DNA of 64,000 nt, from positions 434,001-498,000 of the forward strand of contig NC_031479.1 in NCBI RefSeq assembly GCF_000006565.2, given 5' to 3'. Position 1 is the first letter of the stretch, and every line of letters starts with the position of its first letter. This DNA comes from Toxoplasma gondii ME49 (Eukaryota; Apicomplexa; Conoidasida; Eucoccidiorida; Sarcocystidae). A program made the position numbers and the translations under genes. The notes beneath the pieces were generated by a model. It was not told the origin of the DNA and made no database searches. It saw only the letters and a list, made by a program, of their open reading frames with translations. Positions 44,301-57,800 of this stretch are shown here, one piece after another.

Positions 44301-46928
44301 CTCTCTTCTCGGCTGCGAGAACGCTCGTTTTCCGCGCTTCCCGGACTGTGGTGTCTCTCTCCCCAGTTGTCTCCTCTCTCGCCTAGGCGGGTCTCTCCAG
44401 TTTGTGTTCTTCTCTTTTTTCTCTCCGGGCGATACACGCTCGGTCCGTCTTGAGCTGTGCAGAGGAGTCTGTGCGTAGATCTTCCCGGCGCGCTCGCGTC
44501 CTCGGAGTTCCGGAACACAGTTGAGCGTCTGCTCTTGTCTGGATCTCCGGTCTCCGCCTCACTCGTTGCGTTCTTCTTCCCGCAGGCGAGGTTCGAAGCG
44601 TCGCTCAGAGAGGACAGAGAAGACATTCGCTGCATTCGGTGCGGCGGTCGAGGGCACCTCATCTGTGGAGAGGCGCCCGCCAGCGAGGGGTCAGCGCGAA
44701 GAGAGACTTCGCGAAGAGACGCGACCGGCGGGGAGAGGAGACGCAACGCAGTGGACGAGAGACAAGAAGAGAGGAACGAACAAAAGAACGGGGGAAGCAC
44801 AGACATAGAGAGATAGAGAGATAGAGATAGACAGAGAGATAGATAGAGAGAGAGATAGAGAGAGAGAGAAGGAGCTGAAGAAAGGAAGAGAGGCGACAGA
44901 ACGAGAGGAAGAACGAGAGGAGAAGAAGAGGGGAACAGAGGACGAAGGCGAAAAACGGGGGGGGAAGGAGCAAGACAGACCGAAGCGAGCACCTTCGACA
45001 GAAGGATCTAGATGAAGGGAGTCCGAAAGAACTAGAGAGAGTGAAATACGCCGGAAGTATGCTCTGCTTGTGCATGTAGAGGTATATAATTATAGTTACA
45101 CATATATTTAAATAAACCAGATATGAAGCGACTGCGACCTGTGAAGCCTTTTCATATATCTTTATAGCTGTATCTCTCTTTTTCTATCGGTTCAGACGTT
45201 GATATGTTCACTGTAGAGATTTTGAGCGTTACGGTAAAAACGAGCAGTGTACACCTTTACATTTGCGTGTCTTGTTTCATTTGAATATATATATATATGT
45301 ATAAATATATATTTATATATTTATATATATATATATATAATAAATGAAGTCGGATCTTGGCTCACGTGCCGCTACATGGCCTTCGCTTATCGATCCACTG
45401 CGGAGAGACGGACGGATAAACGGCTGTGTGCATTTTCTTTCTCTGTCTGGCCTTTGTCTTTCTTTCGACAGATTCTCGACCCTTTCTGTGCGCTCATGTA
45501 CGAACACAAGAAACCGAGACGCCCGACAGAACACAGATCCCTCTTTTCTCTGGACCGTGGACGAAGCCAAGAGGTACCTGGCTCGACTTCCCAGTTCCAT
45601 TCGAAGCAGGAAGCAGCCGCCGCCTCCGCCGCCACCCTCGACTGCGCTTCGCTCCGAGGACTTCGCCTGGAGCTCTCAGCAGGAGCAGCCATATGCAAAT
45701 GCACCGGAATTTCGCGCGTTCGCACCGCGTCGAGGAGACTCCTGGAGAGGCGAGAGGGAAGCGCGGCACCGAGCAGACAGACGAGGATACTCTGCTCGAT
45801 TCGCAGGAGAAGACGGCGACAGACGCGCTCACGCGTTTTCGCACTGGGGAAGAGACGAAGAGCGAAGAGACGAAAGAAGAGGCGAGAGCAGAGAAGAGAG
45901 GAGAGGAAGACACTGCGGCGCGGACAACGAGGGCCGATGGAAAGAAGACAGAAGACACACGCCAGATGCGGGTCCGCTTTGCTTTTGCCGAGAGGGGAGA
46001 GATTCACTCTGTGGTTTTTGTGATCCTTCTTTCAGTGTCGCCTTTCGCTTCACGAGCTCCGTTTTCGAATAAAGTCTGCACTTTTTTTTGAAGTTTGTAC
46101 CATTTTTAAGTCTTCGGTTTTCTTCATTTTTGGCCAACTCCGTCTGTGTGGTCTCGTCCACGTTCGCGTCTCTTTTTTTTCTCTCCTTTTTTCTCCTTCG
46201 CTGCCCCGCCGTCTCGTGATCGTGCCTCCACCTTCTCTGTCTCCTTCTCGCTGCTTTGTCTCGACGAACACAAATGTCTTCTGCGAATCCTCCCTTTGTT
46301 TGTTTCAGGCCTTCAGAGCGCACTGCCTCCGCCGCCCCTGCCGTCGGGTGGCTTTTTTTTCCTGCCAGGAGCGCCGCCGTATGCGCTTCGCGAGCCTCCC
46401 GTCGGCTGTGGATTGCCTCTCGCGCTGCCTGTTTCTCAGGTTTCCCCGCCGCTCTCTTGGCCTCCTCTGCCAGGGCCTCTCCCTGTGGGTCCGGTCGCCG
46501 TCTCCTCCAGAGCGGCAGCGTACGCGCCTGTCTCTCCTCACTGTGCTCCGTCTCCTGTCGCTCCTCGAGGGTGTTCAGGGAACCCACCGTCTTCTCGTTT
46601 TCCGCCGCATGCAAACGCGTCGAGACTTCGCGAACGCGCCCACCAGAGGCCTTCTTCCAGAGACTGGGACACAGACTCGCAACACCACCTGCCTTCCTCT
46701 TCCTGCTCCTCTTACGCGTTGGAGGGGCGGTCCGAGTCTTCTTACGCATGCGAACGCGCGCCATGGAAGCTCCAGCGAGAAGAACGGGCAGCGCATGCGC
46801 CTTCGGGTGCCGCCTTCTTCTCTGCGGGGGCTGACGGACGGCACAGCGGAAGACCTGGAGAAGAGCGAGGAAGACAGCGTGAGGGAGGAGCTTTTCGGCG
46901 GCTGCAGGCGCGGCAGCCGCGTTCCTGA
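41337..46928 (+). CDS. Multi-zinc-knuckle protein, Air1/2-ZCCHC7-like, six exons
   Basis: The exons are 41337-43092, 43143-43256, 43881-43981, 44586-44689, 45472-45971 and 46309-46928; phases agree throughout (1,064 residues). The 500-residue N-terminus is acidic and Ser-rich. Residues from about 550 read SFTWREWVTHHRFVLASHQ. A run of zinc sites follows: CYFCGRRACP..CP, CSRCSAPHPSKCP, CLFCRGRC, CEHCCQRGHRASRQGC and CIRCGGRGHLIC. This serial CX2C-X3/4-H-C layout with CP endings resembles the five knuckles of the Air proteins, which bring RNA to the TRAMP polyadenylation complex for nuclear decay. That role is a hypothesis. The C-terminus is Arg-rich, then Pro-rich (GLQSALPPPPLPSG). The junction of exon 4 to 5 is the least certain; without it the protein stops at 44816. 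Intron 1 is only 50 bp. Confidence 0.65.
42736..42870 (+). repeat. 18-bp coding minisatellite, (SASASS)n
   Basis: About seven copies of a TCTGCCTCTGCTTCG-type 18-bp unit encode Ser-Ala runs in exon 1 of the zinc-knuckle gene, ending just before PLWLGSSV. Copies differ at silent sites. Confidence 0.9.
45282..45342. repeat. (TA)n microsatellite in intron 4 of the zinc-knuckle gene
   Basis: An ATATAT/TTTATATA run lies between exons 4 and 5. A GATA/GAGA-rich repeat also lies at about 44806-44870 in the same intron. Confidence 0.85.
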
Positions 46929-47906
46929 GAATGCGGGGGCGTAGTCTCCTTCGAAAGATGCGACGGGGATGAAGGCCGACTCGAGAGAACAGAGAGAAAC
47001 TGTCACTTCTCGCTTTGCACTGGATATCCAGTAGAGAGAGGTAGAGGGAACCTGGCGTGAGAGGTGAAACGCAGGAGCTATCGGGGGAGAGGTCACGAAG
47101 CCTCGGGCAGACGCACAGAACAAAGAAAGAAGAGAAGCCTTTCTTTGTTGGCAGAGAAGACTCCACGGAGCGTGCAGTCTCATGTCGCACATGCAGGCAG
47201 AGCCCAGTCAGGTTTCCTTCGATTTTTTCGCTCACCTGTCGCGTTTGATTCGAGGGCGTCCTCGCGCGGGTCACTCCCGGGGCGTCCTCGGTTGGCTCTT
47301 GCGCATGCACTTTTGGCCTGCGGGCAGTCCCCGAAAAGGTTGACGCTTTTCCTTTCAGGTTGGCTCTTGGGGGTCTCTGCGTCTTCCGGTGGCTTGTCTT
47401 TTTTGCGTCGTGGAAGAAACTGAGAAACGCAAAGGAGTCTGTCTCTCTGGGCTGCGTGAGAGAACGTGGTGACTCAGATGTCAGTGTGACCAGTACCATC
47501 GTCCTGGGAGGAATCACCTCTGTGGATTCTTTATAAACGTTTTCTGGGGAGGATATACTACGAACAGGACTCCAGGCTTTTCCAAGAAAAAAAAGTACTC
47601 AGTGCTCCTCAGTTTCCTTCGCCCCACACTCTCGCGCAGAAACTTTCGTCCCCACCGCACTTGGTTCAACCTCCACAGCGTCGCCCCATGCAGTCCGACT
47701 CTGTTCGCATCTGCATGCATACACAGACTGTACCCGTACACCCGAACAAGGAGAGCGCGCAGAGGCCTTTGCGCATGCGTCTGTGTTTACCGACTCCCTT
47801 AGTTATACATGCGAACCTACTGTTCGTTTTACTGTGCGCTCATTCAGCAGCAGACGTGGACCTCCTCGCATCTGAGGCCTTCTCTCCTTCTGTGCTGCTT
47901 CTTCAA

Positions 47907-47937
<31 letters not shown>

Positions 47938-48641
47938 CATATATATATATATGCATATATATATAGATAGATATAGATATATAGGAGGAGCGACTTGAGG
48001 ACCCTTCTGGAGATTTAGAAACGAGTTTCTATGACACTCCGAGCGGAGGAAGCTCGGTGTCTGACAGGAAAAAGCATCTCTCACTGCGTCTTTTCGTCGA
48101 GTCCTCTTTGGCCCGACGGATGCGAGAGAAAAGTTGGTCTAGGTTTTCTTGCTTCTTTCTCTTCTCTTTTCTCCACCTTCGGTCGGAACACACAGCAGAC
48201 GCTTCCGCTGCATTTCATCACTTTCTCCTTCCTTCTCGCGTTTCGCTTATTTACCGAGAGGAACAGAGTGCGTCTCTTTGACTGAGACACAACTCTCTCT
48301 GTTTCGCGGCTTCTCTGCGAGGTTGTTCACCTTCTTTCCTTTTAGCCGACTCCAGGCTTTTTGACAGGTGGACATGCACCTTGGGCAAACGGTGACCGAC
48401 TCTGCGTTCGGTCGAACATCGCACGAGAACTGTTGCTTCGACTCCAGTTTTACAAAAAAAGAAAAACCAACTGATTCGTGGGCCAACTGCGCACTGAACT
48501 AGAAGCTCTCATCGCACATGTTCGACGCGAACCTCCCGCTTACACTATGCGTTATCGAGACCGGCGGGGATCGAGAAAGGAAAGTGACAAGGCTGGAGTG
48601 GACTGTCTCGTGGAGCAGCTTGCTCCAGAGCTCGTTTTCTT
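46929..48641. other. Tail-to-tail spacer before the coiled-coil gene
   Basis: It contains the two 3' UTRs and a (TA)n block at about 47910-47984. The long minus-strand open frame over 45829-47517 is antisense to the Arg/Pro-rich exons of the zinc-knuckle gene and is not supported. Nothing else was seen. Confidence 0.6.
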
Positions 48642-51600
48642 TCAGTGTTCTTCCTCTGACGGGTCGTCAGCCAGCCATGAAAAGTTGAACAGCTTCTCCC
48701 AGTTCGTTCCTCCGCGTCTCTGGCTTCTTCTTCCTCCTCCTCCTCTTGGCTCCGCCTCATCTTCTGCAAGAAGCAGCGTGAGGAGGCGCTCCTCATTCTC
48801 TTTCGAGAAGTCCTTCAGGCTCTCACTTCTCGGCTTCTTCTTTCGCTCCTTTCTGCGAGTTCCTGAAACGCTTCGACGGACTGCACGTTCCTCCTCGCCT
48901 CTGCTTCTCCGTCGCGCGTCCTCTCCCCCCCACTCTCTCTCGCCTGCTCTGTGTTTTCTCTCCTCTGTATGCAGCTGGTCTCGCGCCTCCACTGCCTCTC
49001 GACGATGAGGTCCCCGAGTCGCGACGGCGGGTGAGTGCGTCGCGACTCTTGCGGCTTGGTCTGTTGCGCTCGCAGCCTCAACAGCCATCTCCACAGAAAG
49101 AGACGGAACAAGAGAAGCAGAGAACGAACCAGAGGAAGAACAAGGAGACGAAGACGAACATGCAAGAGAGAGCGACGGAAGAGAAGATGACAAAGAAGAA
49201 GAGGAAGACGAGGAGGAAGAAGAGAGAGAAGAGAGAGACGAGGAGGAAGAAGAGAGAGAAGTGGAAGAGGACGCAGTCGCCGATGGAGACGAAGGCACAG
49301 ACCCCGCAAACGAAGGAGAGAACGCCAGAGAAGAAGAAAAAAGGGAAGACGTGAGCGACTTGGACGGTAAGGTTTCTTGAATTCCTTGATCTTCTCGTTG
49401 CTGTCCTTGGCGCTTCCTCTCGGATTCTTCTCTGACCTCACGCGCCTGCTGCTTTGCCCGGAGCGCCGCCTGAAGTTGTTTCTGTCGAGAAAAGCTCTGC
49501 AGCGCGAGCAAACGCATGCGGAGGCTTTCGAAATCCGAGAAAGGCCGAGGCATGGGCGGGAGCGCAGATGCTCCCACCGTCTGTCCCGCTCCTCTCGGCA
49601 GCGTAGAACGGCGCGCCGAATCTGCGAAAGCATCTGCAGGCCTCAGGGACCTGGAGGCCGACATAAAGGAGGAACACAAAGAAGCAGAAGAAGAAGCCAC
49701 TGAAGAAGCAGATAATGTCGTGGAGGAGGGTGTGCAGGAGGAATGCGCGGGAGAAGGAGAGGGTCTTCGAGAAGCGGAGAGAGCGTGAGACGTCGCACCT
49801 GACGCCTGCGACTCCGAAGAACTATGAAGCGTTCTTCGTTCCTGGTCGATTTTTTCGAAGGCGGCGTCCAGCCTGCCCTCGTCAGTTCCATCCAAATCTG
49901 TCCTCTCTTTCTTCTCTGATTCGCGACCCGATGGTCTGCATGCGCTTCCAGCATGGCCGTCAAAGTCCCCGCTGCCCGCGCGTTTGTCTCCCTCCACTTG
50001 TTTTCCTTCTTCTGCTCTGTGTGCGTTTGCTGTGTCGCGTTCGGCTCCTTTGACTCCCTCTTCTAGTCCTTCGACTTCTTCGACGTCCTTCAGCGCTCTG
50101 CTCTCAGTGAGGAAGGTAGGCGGTTGCCTGACGGCACAGCAGGCGCCTTGGTCGACCGTTGGTGTGGAGGTCTCGCCTTCTCTGTCAGTTGTTTCGCTCA
50201 GCGAAGAGCGGATCTTTTCGGGAGTTCTTTGCTCTCGAGAGCCGCAGCTCCGGTCTCTCTCGTCGCGCCCTCGACTCGCCTCCTCGCCGTCAGAGAGAGA
50301 GGAGACGAGGCTCTCGAACGAAGAGGAGACCGCGTCTCGCACGCAAGCATGGCTCTGGACAGCCACGAATTGCCTTTCAGGGCGCCAGCTGGCGGGGGCC
50401 TCGGAGCTTGCACTGCCTTCCCGTTGGCTGAGGCGAAAAGAGGGCAGAGAAGCCTCTCCGTCGCTGTCCGCGCAAAAGGCGGAAGGCGCAGGCCGAAACG
50501 TCACACGAATCGCCTCGATGCCTGAAGCAGCGCGCGCAGAGGCGAGAGACGGAGGCAAACGCGACGCAGAAGCAAGCGAGGGAGGACGAGACGGCGGAGT
50601 AGACGGTGGAGACAAAGGACCGGAAGGAGCAGCAGGAAAGGCCGACGAAGAAGGAGAAGGAGAAGACGAAGAGGGCACAGGGCAAGGAGGAAGATGATGA
50701 ACCACAGGCGAGAAGGAATAAGGAACAGAAGAGGAAGACAAAGGACCGGAAGGAGCAGCAGGAAAGGCCGACGAAGAAGGAGAAGGAGAAGACGAAGAAA
50801 GCACAGGGCAAGGAGGAAGATGATGAACCACAGGCGAGGAGGAAGAAGGAACAGAACAGGCGAGGCAGACCGAGGAGTTACCGCAGCTGTAGGGATCGAC
50901 AGGGAAGACTGGAAAGGGAGAATGCGAGAGACCACAAGACGCTGAGTGGGGAGGAAAGCGTCCAAGTGGAGAGAAAGAAAGAGGATAGTGAGGGTAAGGA
51001 CAAAAGGGAGGACAACTAGACGGGGGTCGTGTGTCTCGCAGAAAGTCTTCGCTTCTCTCCCCGAGCTTTTTCCCCGTCTTCCACGAGTCATACTCCCTCC
51101 CCGGAGACATTTCTTCGCGCGCAAAGTCGTCGAAAGCCTTCCTCTCCCCTCGTTTCCTCTCTCTCTCCGCCCTTGCTTCCCCTGTCGCTTTCTCTCTCTC
51201 ATTCTTCTCATCTCCGCTTGCGAACAGTCGCTTATCCGAACAGTCAGGTCGAGCACCAGAAGCAGCATCTTCTTCACCGCGCCTCAGTCTCCGTCGAGAC
51301 GAGGCCTTTCTGCGCGTCGCATGTCGCCGTGGAGACAAGGAACACAACCGGGAAGAAGGAGACGAACGCGAAGAAGGAGACGAACGCAAAGAAGAAGGAG
51401 ACGAACGCGAAGAAGAGGCAGAAGAACGAGGAGAGGGTGAAGGTGAAGAGGACGAGGATGTGTAGCATCGTTTGGACTGTCTGTTTCTGGGAGGATTTCG
51501 TTGTTTTCCGGCGAGGCGGAAGTCGCTTTGAAAGCTCTGGTACGCGTCGATGAGGCGCTGCTGGCTTCGTTCTCTTTTCTCTTGAATGGACTCAAGAAAC

Positions 51601-54600
51601 TGCAACTGAGTTGCAACGTTTCTGATCTTTCCAATGATGTTCCCCAGCGTTTCGAGGTCCTCTTCTGGAGTGTCTTCCTGTCTCTTTTGACCGCGTTCTT
51701 CGCTCTCCGATAGATCCGTCGCTCCCCTCCTTCTCCTGCTTCTCCCTTTTTCGCGTATCCCTCTTCTTGCTTCTCTCTTTTCCTCTTCTGTCCTTCTCGC
51801 TCCATCCTTCGTTCTTTCTCCCTCTTTTTTTCTGGCGCCAGCGGTTTTCCTCCCTGCAGTCGGTGTCTCTGTTCCGGTGTCCTTCGCCGGTTCGGCGCGG
51901 TGCCTTCGGGGACAAGAGCGCCTGTGAGAGTTTTCCACCTCGTTCTCTCTCGTCGATTTCTCTCTCTGCACATCTGATTGGTCTGAGGTACCTCTCGACT
52001 GTGCCGTGGAGAAACGCAGAGTCTGCGTGGACGACTCAGTCGACCTCCTCCGTCTGTCTGTCCAGAACGGCCTGGCGTCCGCTCTTCCTCTCCCTCTCTC
52101 TCTTCGTTCTTCGCTTCTTCCTCTCCTCCTCGCCTCTTCGACTGTAGCCCTGTGCGCGTCGCCTGCTTCTCTTTTATCTCTCCCAGAGTCTGTGCGCTCC
52201 GCTGTCTGTCCGTTGGAGTCTCTCCCATCCTCCCGTCCTGCGTCTGCTCTCTCCTCGCTCTGCGCCGTCTCGGCGTTCTTCTCTCTTGTGCCCCGGGGCG
52301 ACTTCCATCTGATCTCGACGAAGTCTCCTCTGTAGATGTGGAGGCGGTTGCGCGGTCGTTTGTTTCTTCTCTGTTCTCCCCTCGCACTCTCTCCACCCGT
52401 TTCCGACTCTCTCTTCCGCGTCTTATGCTTTCTGTTCCTGGCTGCTCTCTGCCTCACTGCATGTCGCCTGTCCGGCTCCGACCTTGTCTTCTCTCTCCGG
52501 CCGCCTCCCTCCGGAGTCTCTTCGGCTGCTCTGCGCGGCCTCGGCGGTCCTCGTGGTGCCTCCAGAGCGCCCGCATCCCCCAGATACCTCCTTGCAAAGG
52601 CAGAAGAGAGAAGAGAGGAAAGCGAGGACGAGGAAGAAGAGAGAAATCTTTTATCCCCGGTCCGCCGCGAGGGACCCGGAGCCAAGTGTGAGGTCGGTGC
52701 TTGAAGCAGCTGTCTCCGCTTCGCCTGCTCGCGCTGCCGCCTTCTTTCTGTCCTCAAGAGGCGACGGTAAAATCCCCTGGGGAGACAAATCTCCTCGTCC
52801 TCCTCGTCGTGACTGACATGCTCGGGGGTCCCCGACGCGCTCGACGCAGACGCCCAGGACACAGGCGAGGGAGCCGAGGGAGAAACACTGAGGAAGGAGG
52901 ACGCAGAAAAAGAAGAAGAACGAGAAGCGCAGCCAAGAGGTGGACAGGGAGCAGTGGAAGAAGACGGGGATTGAGATGAAGAAGAAGAAAAGGAAGAAGA
53001 GGCAGGAGAGGAAGAAGGGTGGCGCACTCTGAGGGAAGCTCTGTACGCAGAAAGGAGGACATGAAGATCCTTCATGTGGAGATGCTGAAGCAGGGTCGTA
53101 GAGGGATCCTCTTTTCCGAGACCGTATTATTCGCTCTGTCTCCATACGCTGGCAAAAAACAAAAGAGAAGTCATCCCTCCGTGTTTGCCAGCGCTGTCTC
53201 TCCTGCGCATCTCTGATTCCTTCGATCACTTACCTTTTTCTTCGATACACCTCCGCAGCATCTTTCAACTCGCCGTTCGCCTCCGTTAGAGCGACAGCGA
53301 TCTCCCCAAGCAGACTTCGGACTTGTTCGTTGTGAGCTCCTTCCGCCTGGACTGCGTCCCAGAGCAGACAGAGCTCGTCTCTCTTCTCGCCTTTTGCCGA
53401 GAGCTTCGTCATCTTTGCTTGCTGTTCGGTCTCGACGGCCGCAAAACTCCGAGCCTGTTCCTTGTCAATCTGACCGGGGTCTTCCTCCTCTTCTTCAGAC
53501 TTTTCTGCGCCGACGAAGAGGCGGGAGCTCGTCTCCTACTCCCGGCCGCAGTCTGTCGAGTTCTCAGGGAGCACAGCCGCATATGTCCCCCGTCTTTGTT
53601 TCGTTTTTCGACTCGAGCAAGAGACGGAACTTTGGACTCCCGTTGCGGCGAAGATAAAGGTGTAGAGCGACTCTTCGAAAGAACCGGAAACGGCAATCTT
53701 GTTCCTGCAGCCTGTGTGTCTCCTGGAGCCTTCGCTTCTCCGTCAAGAGCCAGGCGACACAGAGGCGCAGAATACGAAGAAGACACAAGTCTGAAGAGAA
53801 AAGGTTCAGCGCGACAAGACGACGGACGAAGCACGAGCGGACGAAGAGCGAGGAAGAAAGAGACAAAGAGAGAAAGGAGAGCGAGGGAGGAAGAGAGAGA
53901 AGAAACAGGATTCAGGGGAAAGCAAAGGGTGTGAGAAGCCTGCCGAGAGAAAGATGGAAAACAAAAGAGACGCGTGCACAACGAAGAAAGACGAGGGGGT
54001 ATGTCGTCCTCTCAAGAAAAAACATTGATTTCTCGTCTCCCGTCTCCCTCCGTCAACCTCCGGTGTCTGCAAAAGACGACGATGCAAGAAAAAAGCGCCT
54101 CAGCTGGTCTTCCTCGCGAGAGAGAATGAGCCTTTTCTCGGCAGTCCGCCCCCAAAAAAAGAGCAAATCGAGCTTTTCGCGGCGGCGGCGCAGAGGCCTG
54201 AGGAGAGGAATTCAACCGGGAGAACTCGGGGAGAAAAGGGGAGACTGGAGAGACGAGAAAAGCGAACAAAGTCGCGAAGAAGTGAAAAAAATTGAAGAGG
54301 CTCGAGACAAGCCGCGAAAGAACGTCCGCACGACTGGGGCGCTTCTTCGGATCCTTTGCCTCCTTTGACAGCCTCCCACAGGAGCCTGAAAAGTTCAGTT
54401 TGACTCGCGGAGAGAAAAGAAAATGAAAAAATCCCTTTCATCTACATATTTTCTTCTCCGTTTTTCTCTCCCCGCCTCGCGTGTCTTGTCCTTCGTCCCC
54501 GCGACGCGAGCTAGCGGGCAAGACATTCGCACAGCCGCCTTTTCGCACGGCTGCATGCGCCCTTGGCTCTGAGGGCCTCAGGCTCTCACGAGCGACTGGC

Positions 54601-54860
54601 GCGAAGACATGCAAATAATCCACCATGTTCGAAGCATCTGCATCTAAACCCAAATCTGTTCGCATTCGAAGAAAACGAAGCATATGAAGAGCCCGACCTC
54701 TCCTCGCTTCGTACACGCCCTTGAAACTCCTTGTCACCGACTGACCATCATATGCATAAATACATCAATACATACATACATGCATGTGCTTCTCCATATC
54801 CATATATATATATATATATATGTACATATATGGTATACATATATATATGTATATATATAC

Positions 54861-54891
<31 letters not shown>

Positions 54892-57800
54892 CGCGTATGT
54901 TGATGTAGAGCGTTTATGAATGGTTAGAGCACGCGTAGGTGGTTCAACTGCACTGACAACATCCATAACATAACTCACGTACATTCCTCCTCCATTTCTG
55001 TAGCATGTCCGTTGCGACTCTCAAACATACGTATAAATATATATATATATATGTGTGTAAATATATGTGTAAATATATGTATATAGGATGTAGTCACGAA
55101 GAGAGCAACCAGCGAGGGCAGCTTGCGTGACTGGAAGGATCAGACTTTTTTTTCTCGTCGAGGTGAACAGTTCGTTAGCGCTTGCGAATTTGAACTTTCT
55201 GCATGCGCTAGGGGTCGGGCTGCGCCTTTCCAAGTCGATTGAACGAACACTCAGTGGCGTCATTCACTGCGAAGTCGAAAGGGAGACGAGCGAAAAAGGA
55301 AGAGAGCCAGTGACGCTGCGCGGGAGAACGTCCAAGACATCGCATGTCCTGCCTTTGCACGAAACGCTGTTCATGGTCACCCGAGAACGCGCGCGTTCTT
55401 CAAGCCGCGCCTTGTCTTCAGCCAGCGAAAGCAGAGCTTGAGAGTCCAGCGACGCAGGAGAGAAAGAGAGAGAGGCAAACAGGGGAAGAGACACGAGCAG
55501 AGGGAAGGCAAGAGAGCAGAAGAAAGAAGAAAGGAGAAGGCAAGAAGGGAGAGAGCAGAAGAAAGCAGAGAGAAGAAGGGAGAGAGCAAAGATTGGAGAC
55601 AGGCGAGGAGGCAAAGGAAGCAAAGGAAGGGAAGCCAGGCCCAGCGCAGCTACGGGAGAGAGGTGATCAGATGCCCTGGCTTTCACAGGCTTCCTCGAAG
55701 TGAGATGTCTAAACGAAACTGCAGATTTTCTTGAAAAAAGGAAAAGCATGCACCAGTCTGCATGAGGGTGCATACGGATTCCGGCGATTCTTTTTTGAAC
55801 TCTGAAGTTCTGCGTCGCCTTTCTCGACGGAGACTGTCGTGTGTATGCACTTCAAATCCGCAGAGCGGGAGAAGATAAAGCAGAGGCTCGACGACAGTGA
55901 AAAAAAAGAAAAGGCCTCGAGACATTTTTCCTTCTCGCTCTCTCCGCGATCACTCGCTTCTAGCTTTTTGTGATTTCTCTCTGTCGCCTCTGGAAAACCT
56001 CGCGGCCTCTCGAGAGAAAGATGAAGTTTCCTCGTGTACACTCGCTACACGCAGTTTCAACGTTTTTCGTCTCTCGTCCAGTTTTCTTCACCTCCTCCCC
56101 AGACACTCCATTCTGCGTCTGTTCTCACTCGCAGCCCCGCTCCTGTACCGTCTTTCCTGCGATCTCTCCCGTCGGCCACCGACGAAAATACTGCCTATCT
56201 CTCCTTTGTCGTGCTTTCCCTCTCTTTTGGCGTTCTTTGCTTTTCCATGTCTCCTCTGTCTCCCCTCTAGCTCTCCTTTTTCTCGCTCTACTGCCTCTCC
56301 TGTCTCTTCTCTGTCGCGCTAACTCACCGCGACGTTCCTGTCTGTGCATGTCCGCTTCTCCCTCTCTTCCGCAGCTGTCGCCACTCTCGTCTTCGCTGCG
56401 ACATCCCTCTCTCTGTCAGCGCCTCTCTCTCCTCGCGTCTGCTGCCTCGCCTGCGCTCCACTCTCTTCATCTGCTGCATGAACCTCGTATCACACTCGCT
56501 CCCTCCATCTTCGGCTGTCTTCAGTGCTGCTTCTCTGCCGTCGCTTTCGCGTTCTTCTCTTCTCCCCGACGTTCTCTTCCCCTCCTTCTATCCTCTTTTT
56601 TGCACAAGCTCTCTGTTTCTCCGCTTCTGCTCCGCGGGCGTCCCCTCGTTTCTTTGCCTTTTCTCTTCTTCACAGATCCAGTTGTAACTCGCCGCGCTGC
56701 GTGTCTAGACAGGAGACGCCTGTCGGCGCAGCGTCTGGCAGCCCAGAGGCGCCACCCTCGACTTCCGCTTCACCTTTTTCTGCGTCCAGGCGATTCAGCA
56801 GTTCGACAGCGTACTGAAAAGACGCAAAGACAGAGACATCGAGACGCGCCGCATAGCAGAGAGCACGAAGAACATGAAAAAACAGCGAGGTCAACACAGG
56901 AAAGAGAGACAAAGAAACAGAGAAAGAGATGCACATCAGTCGAAGTTCTGAGCAGCCCAGGTAAGAGAGAGAATCAGCTGCGATGCCTCGAAACAGATCT
57001 GAACGGCCTGCGAGGGCCGCAAATATACGTATACACACATACATATCTATACGCGCACATTCATATATATATATATAGATAGATAGATAGATATTCATGC
57101 AAATAGATGTATATGAATATGAATACACGCATACACATATCTGTACATATATGTTCATATATAAACATATATGTATTCACAAAGCGGCCGGCAACGGAGG
57201 AAGCACAAAGCAGAGCAGGAAGTCACTGGGCGAGTCGCGCGCATGCAGTGTCAGGGAAAAGATGTCGGGGCGCAGAGAGGAGGTCGTAGAAGCGCTGAGA
57301 AGCAAACGCATGCACAGCAGCGAATGGATAGACACATGCGCAGAACCGGGACCAGGCACGACTCACTCCGTAGTACTCGTTCCGCTCCGACCGCACTGCA
57401 TGCAGCACAGAAAGAGACAAGGAACTCCAGAGACTCTCCCTTCGAGATCCAAAGCTTTTCAAATCACGAACCTAGGAAGGAGGCGCCATACTTGGCACAG
57501 AGTCCCCTGGACTGAAACCAGCGACACTGAACGTAGAGAAATTTGCAGATGCATGCATGCGTGCACAGAGCGTTGCTCGCAAACGTAAGCGTGCATGTCT
57601 CTGTGTGTCTACTTGCGTCTTGCTGCACTTGTCTGGACTTGCCCGAGGAGGTCCACAGACACAGGATAGACGACTTCGGAATGCATGCACTGGGGTCGAT
57701 CCCGGAAGCAAGGCGCTCCAGGAAGAGGTCGAACGCATGCCTCTCTCCTTTTCTTTCGAGATGCCTTTTCGTCTACAGAGCAGAGACTGTCGAGGCGAAC

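Noticed and set aside
45829..47517. Minus-strand open frame of 562 codons
   Set aside because: It is antisense to the Arg-rich and Pro-rich exons of the zinc-knuckle gene, whose splice phases fit. Its own composition is Arg/Lys-rich shadow coding with no motif.
52651..53229. Minus-strand frame with hydrophobic Phe-rich run
   Set aside because: It is a shifted frame of the Ser-rich start of the coiled-coil gene last exon. The acceptor at 53040 gives the other, much longer frame in matching phase.
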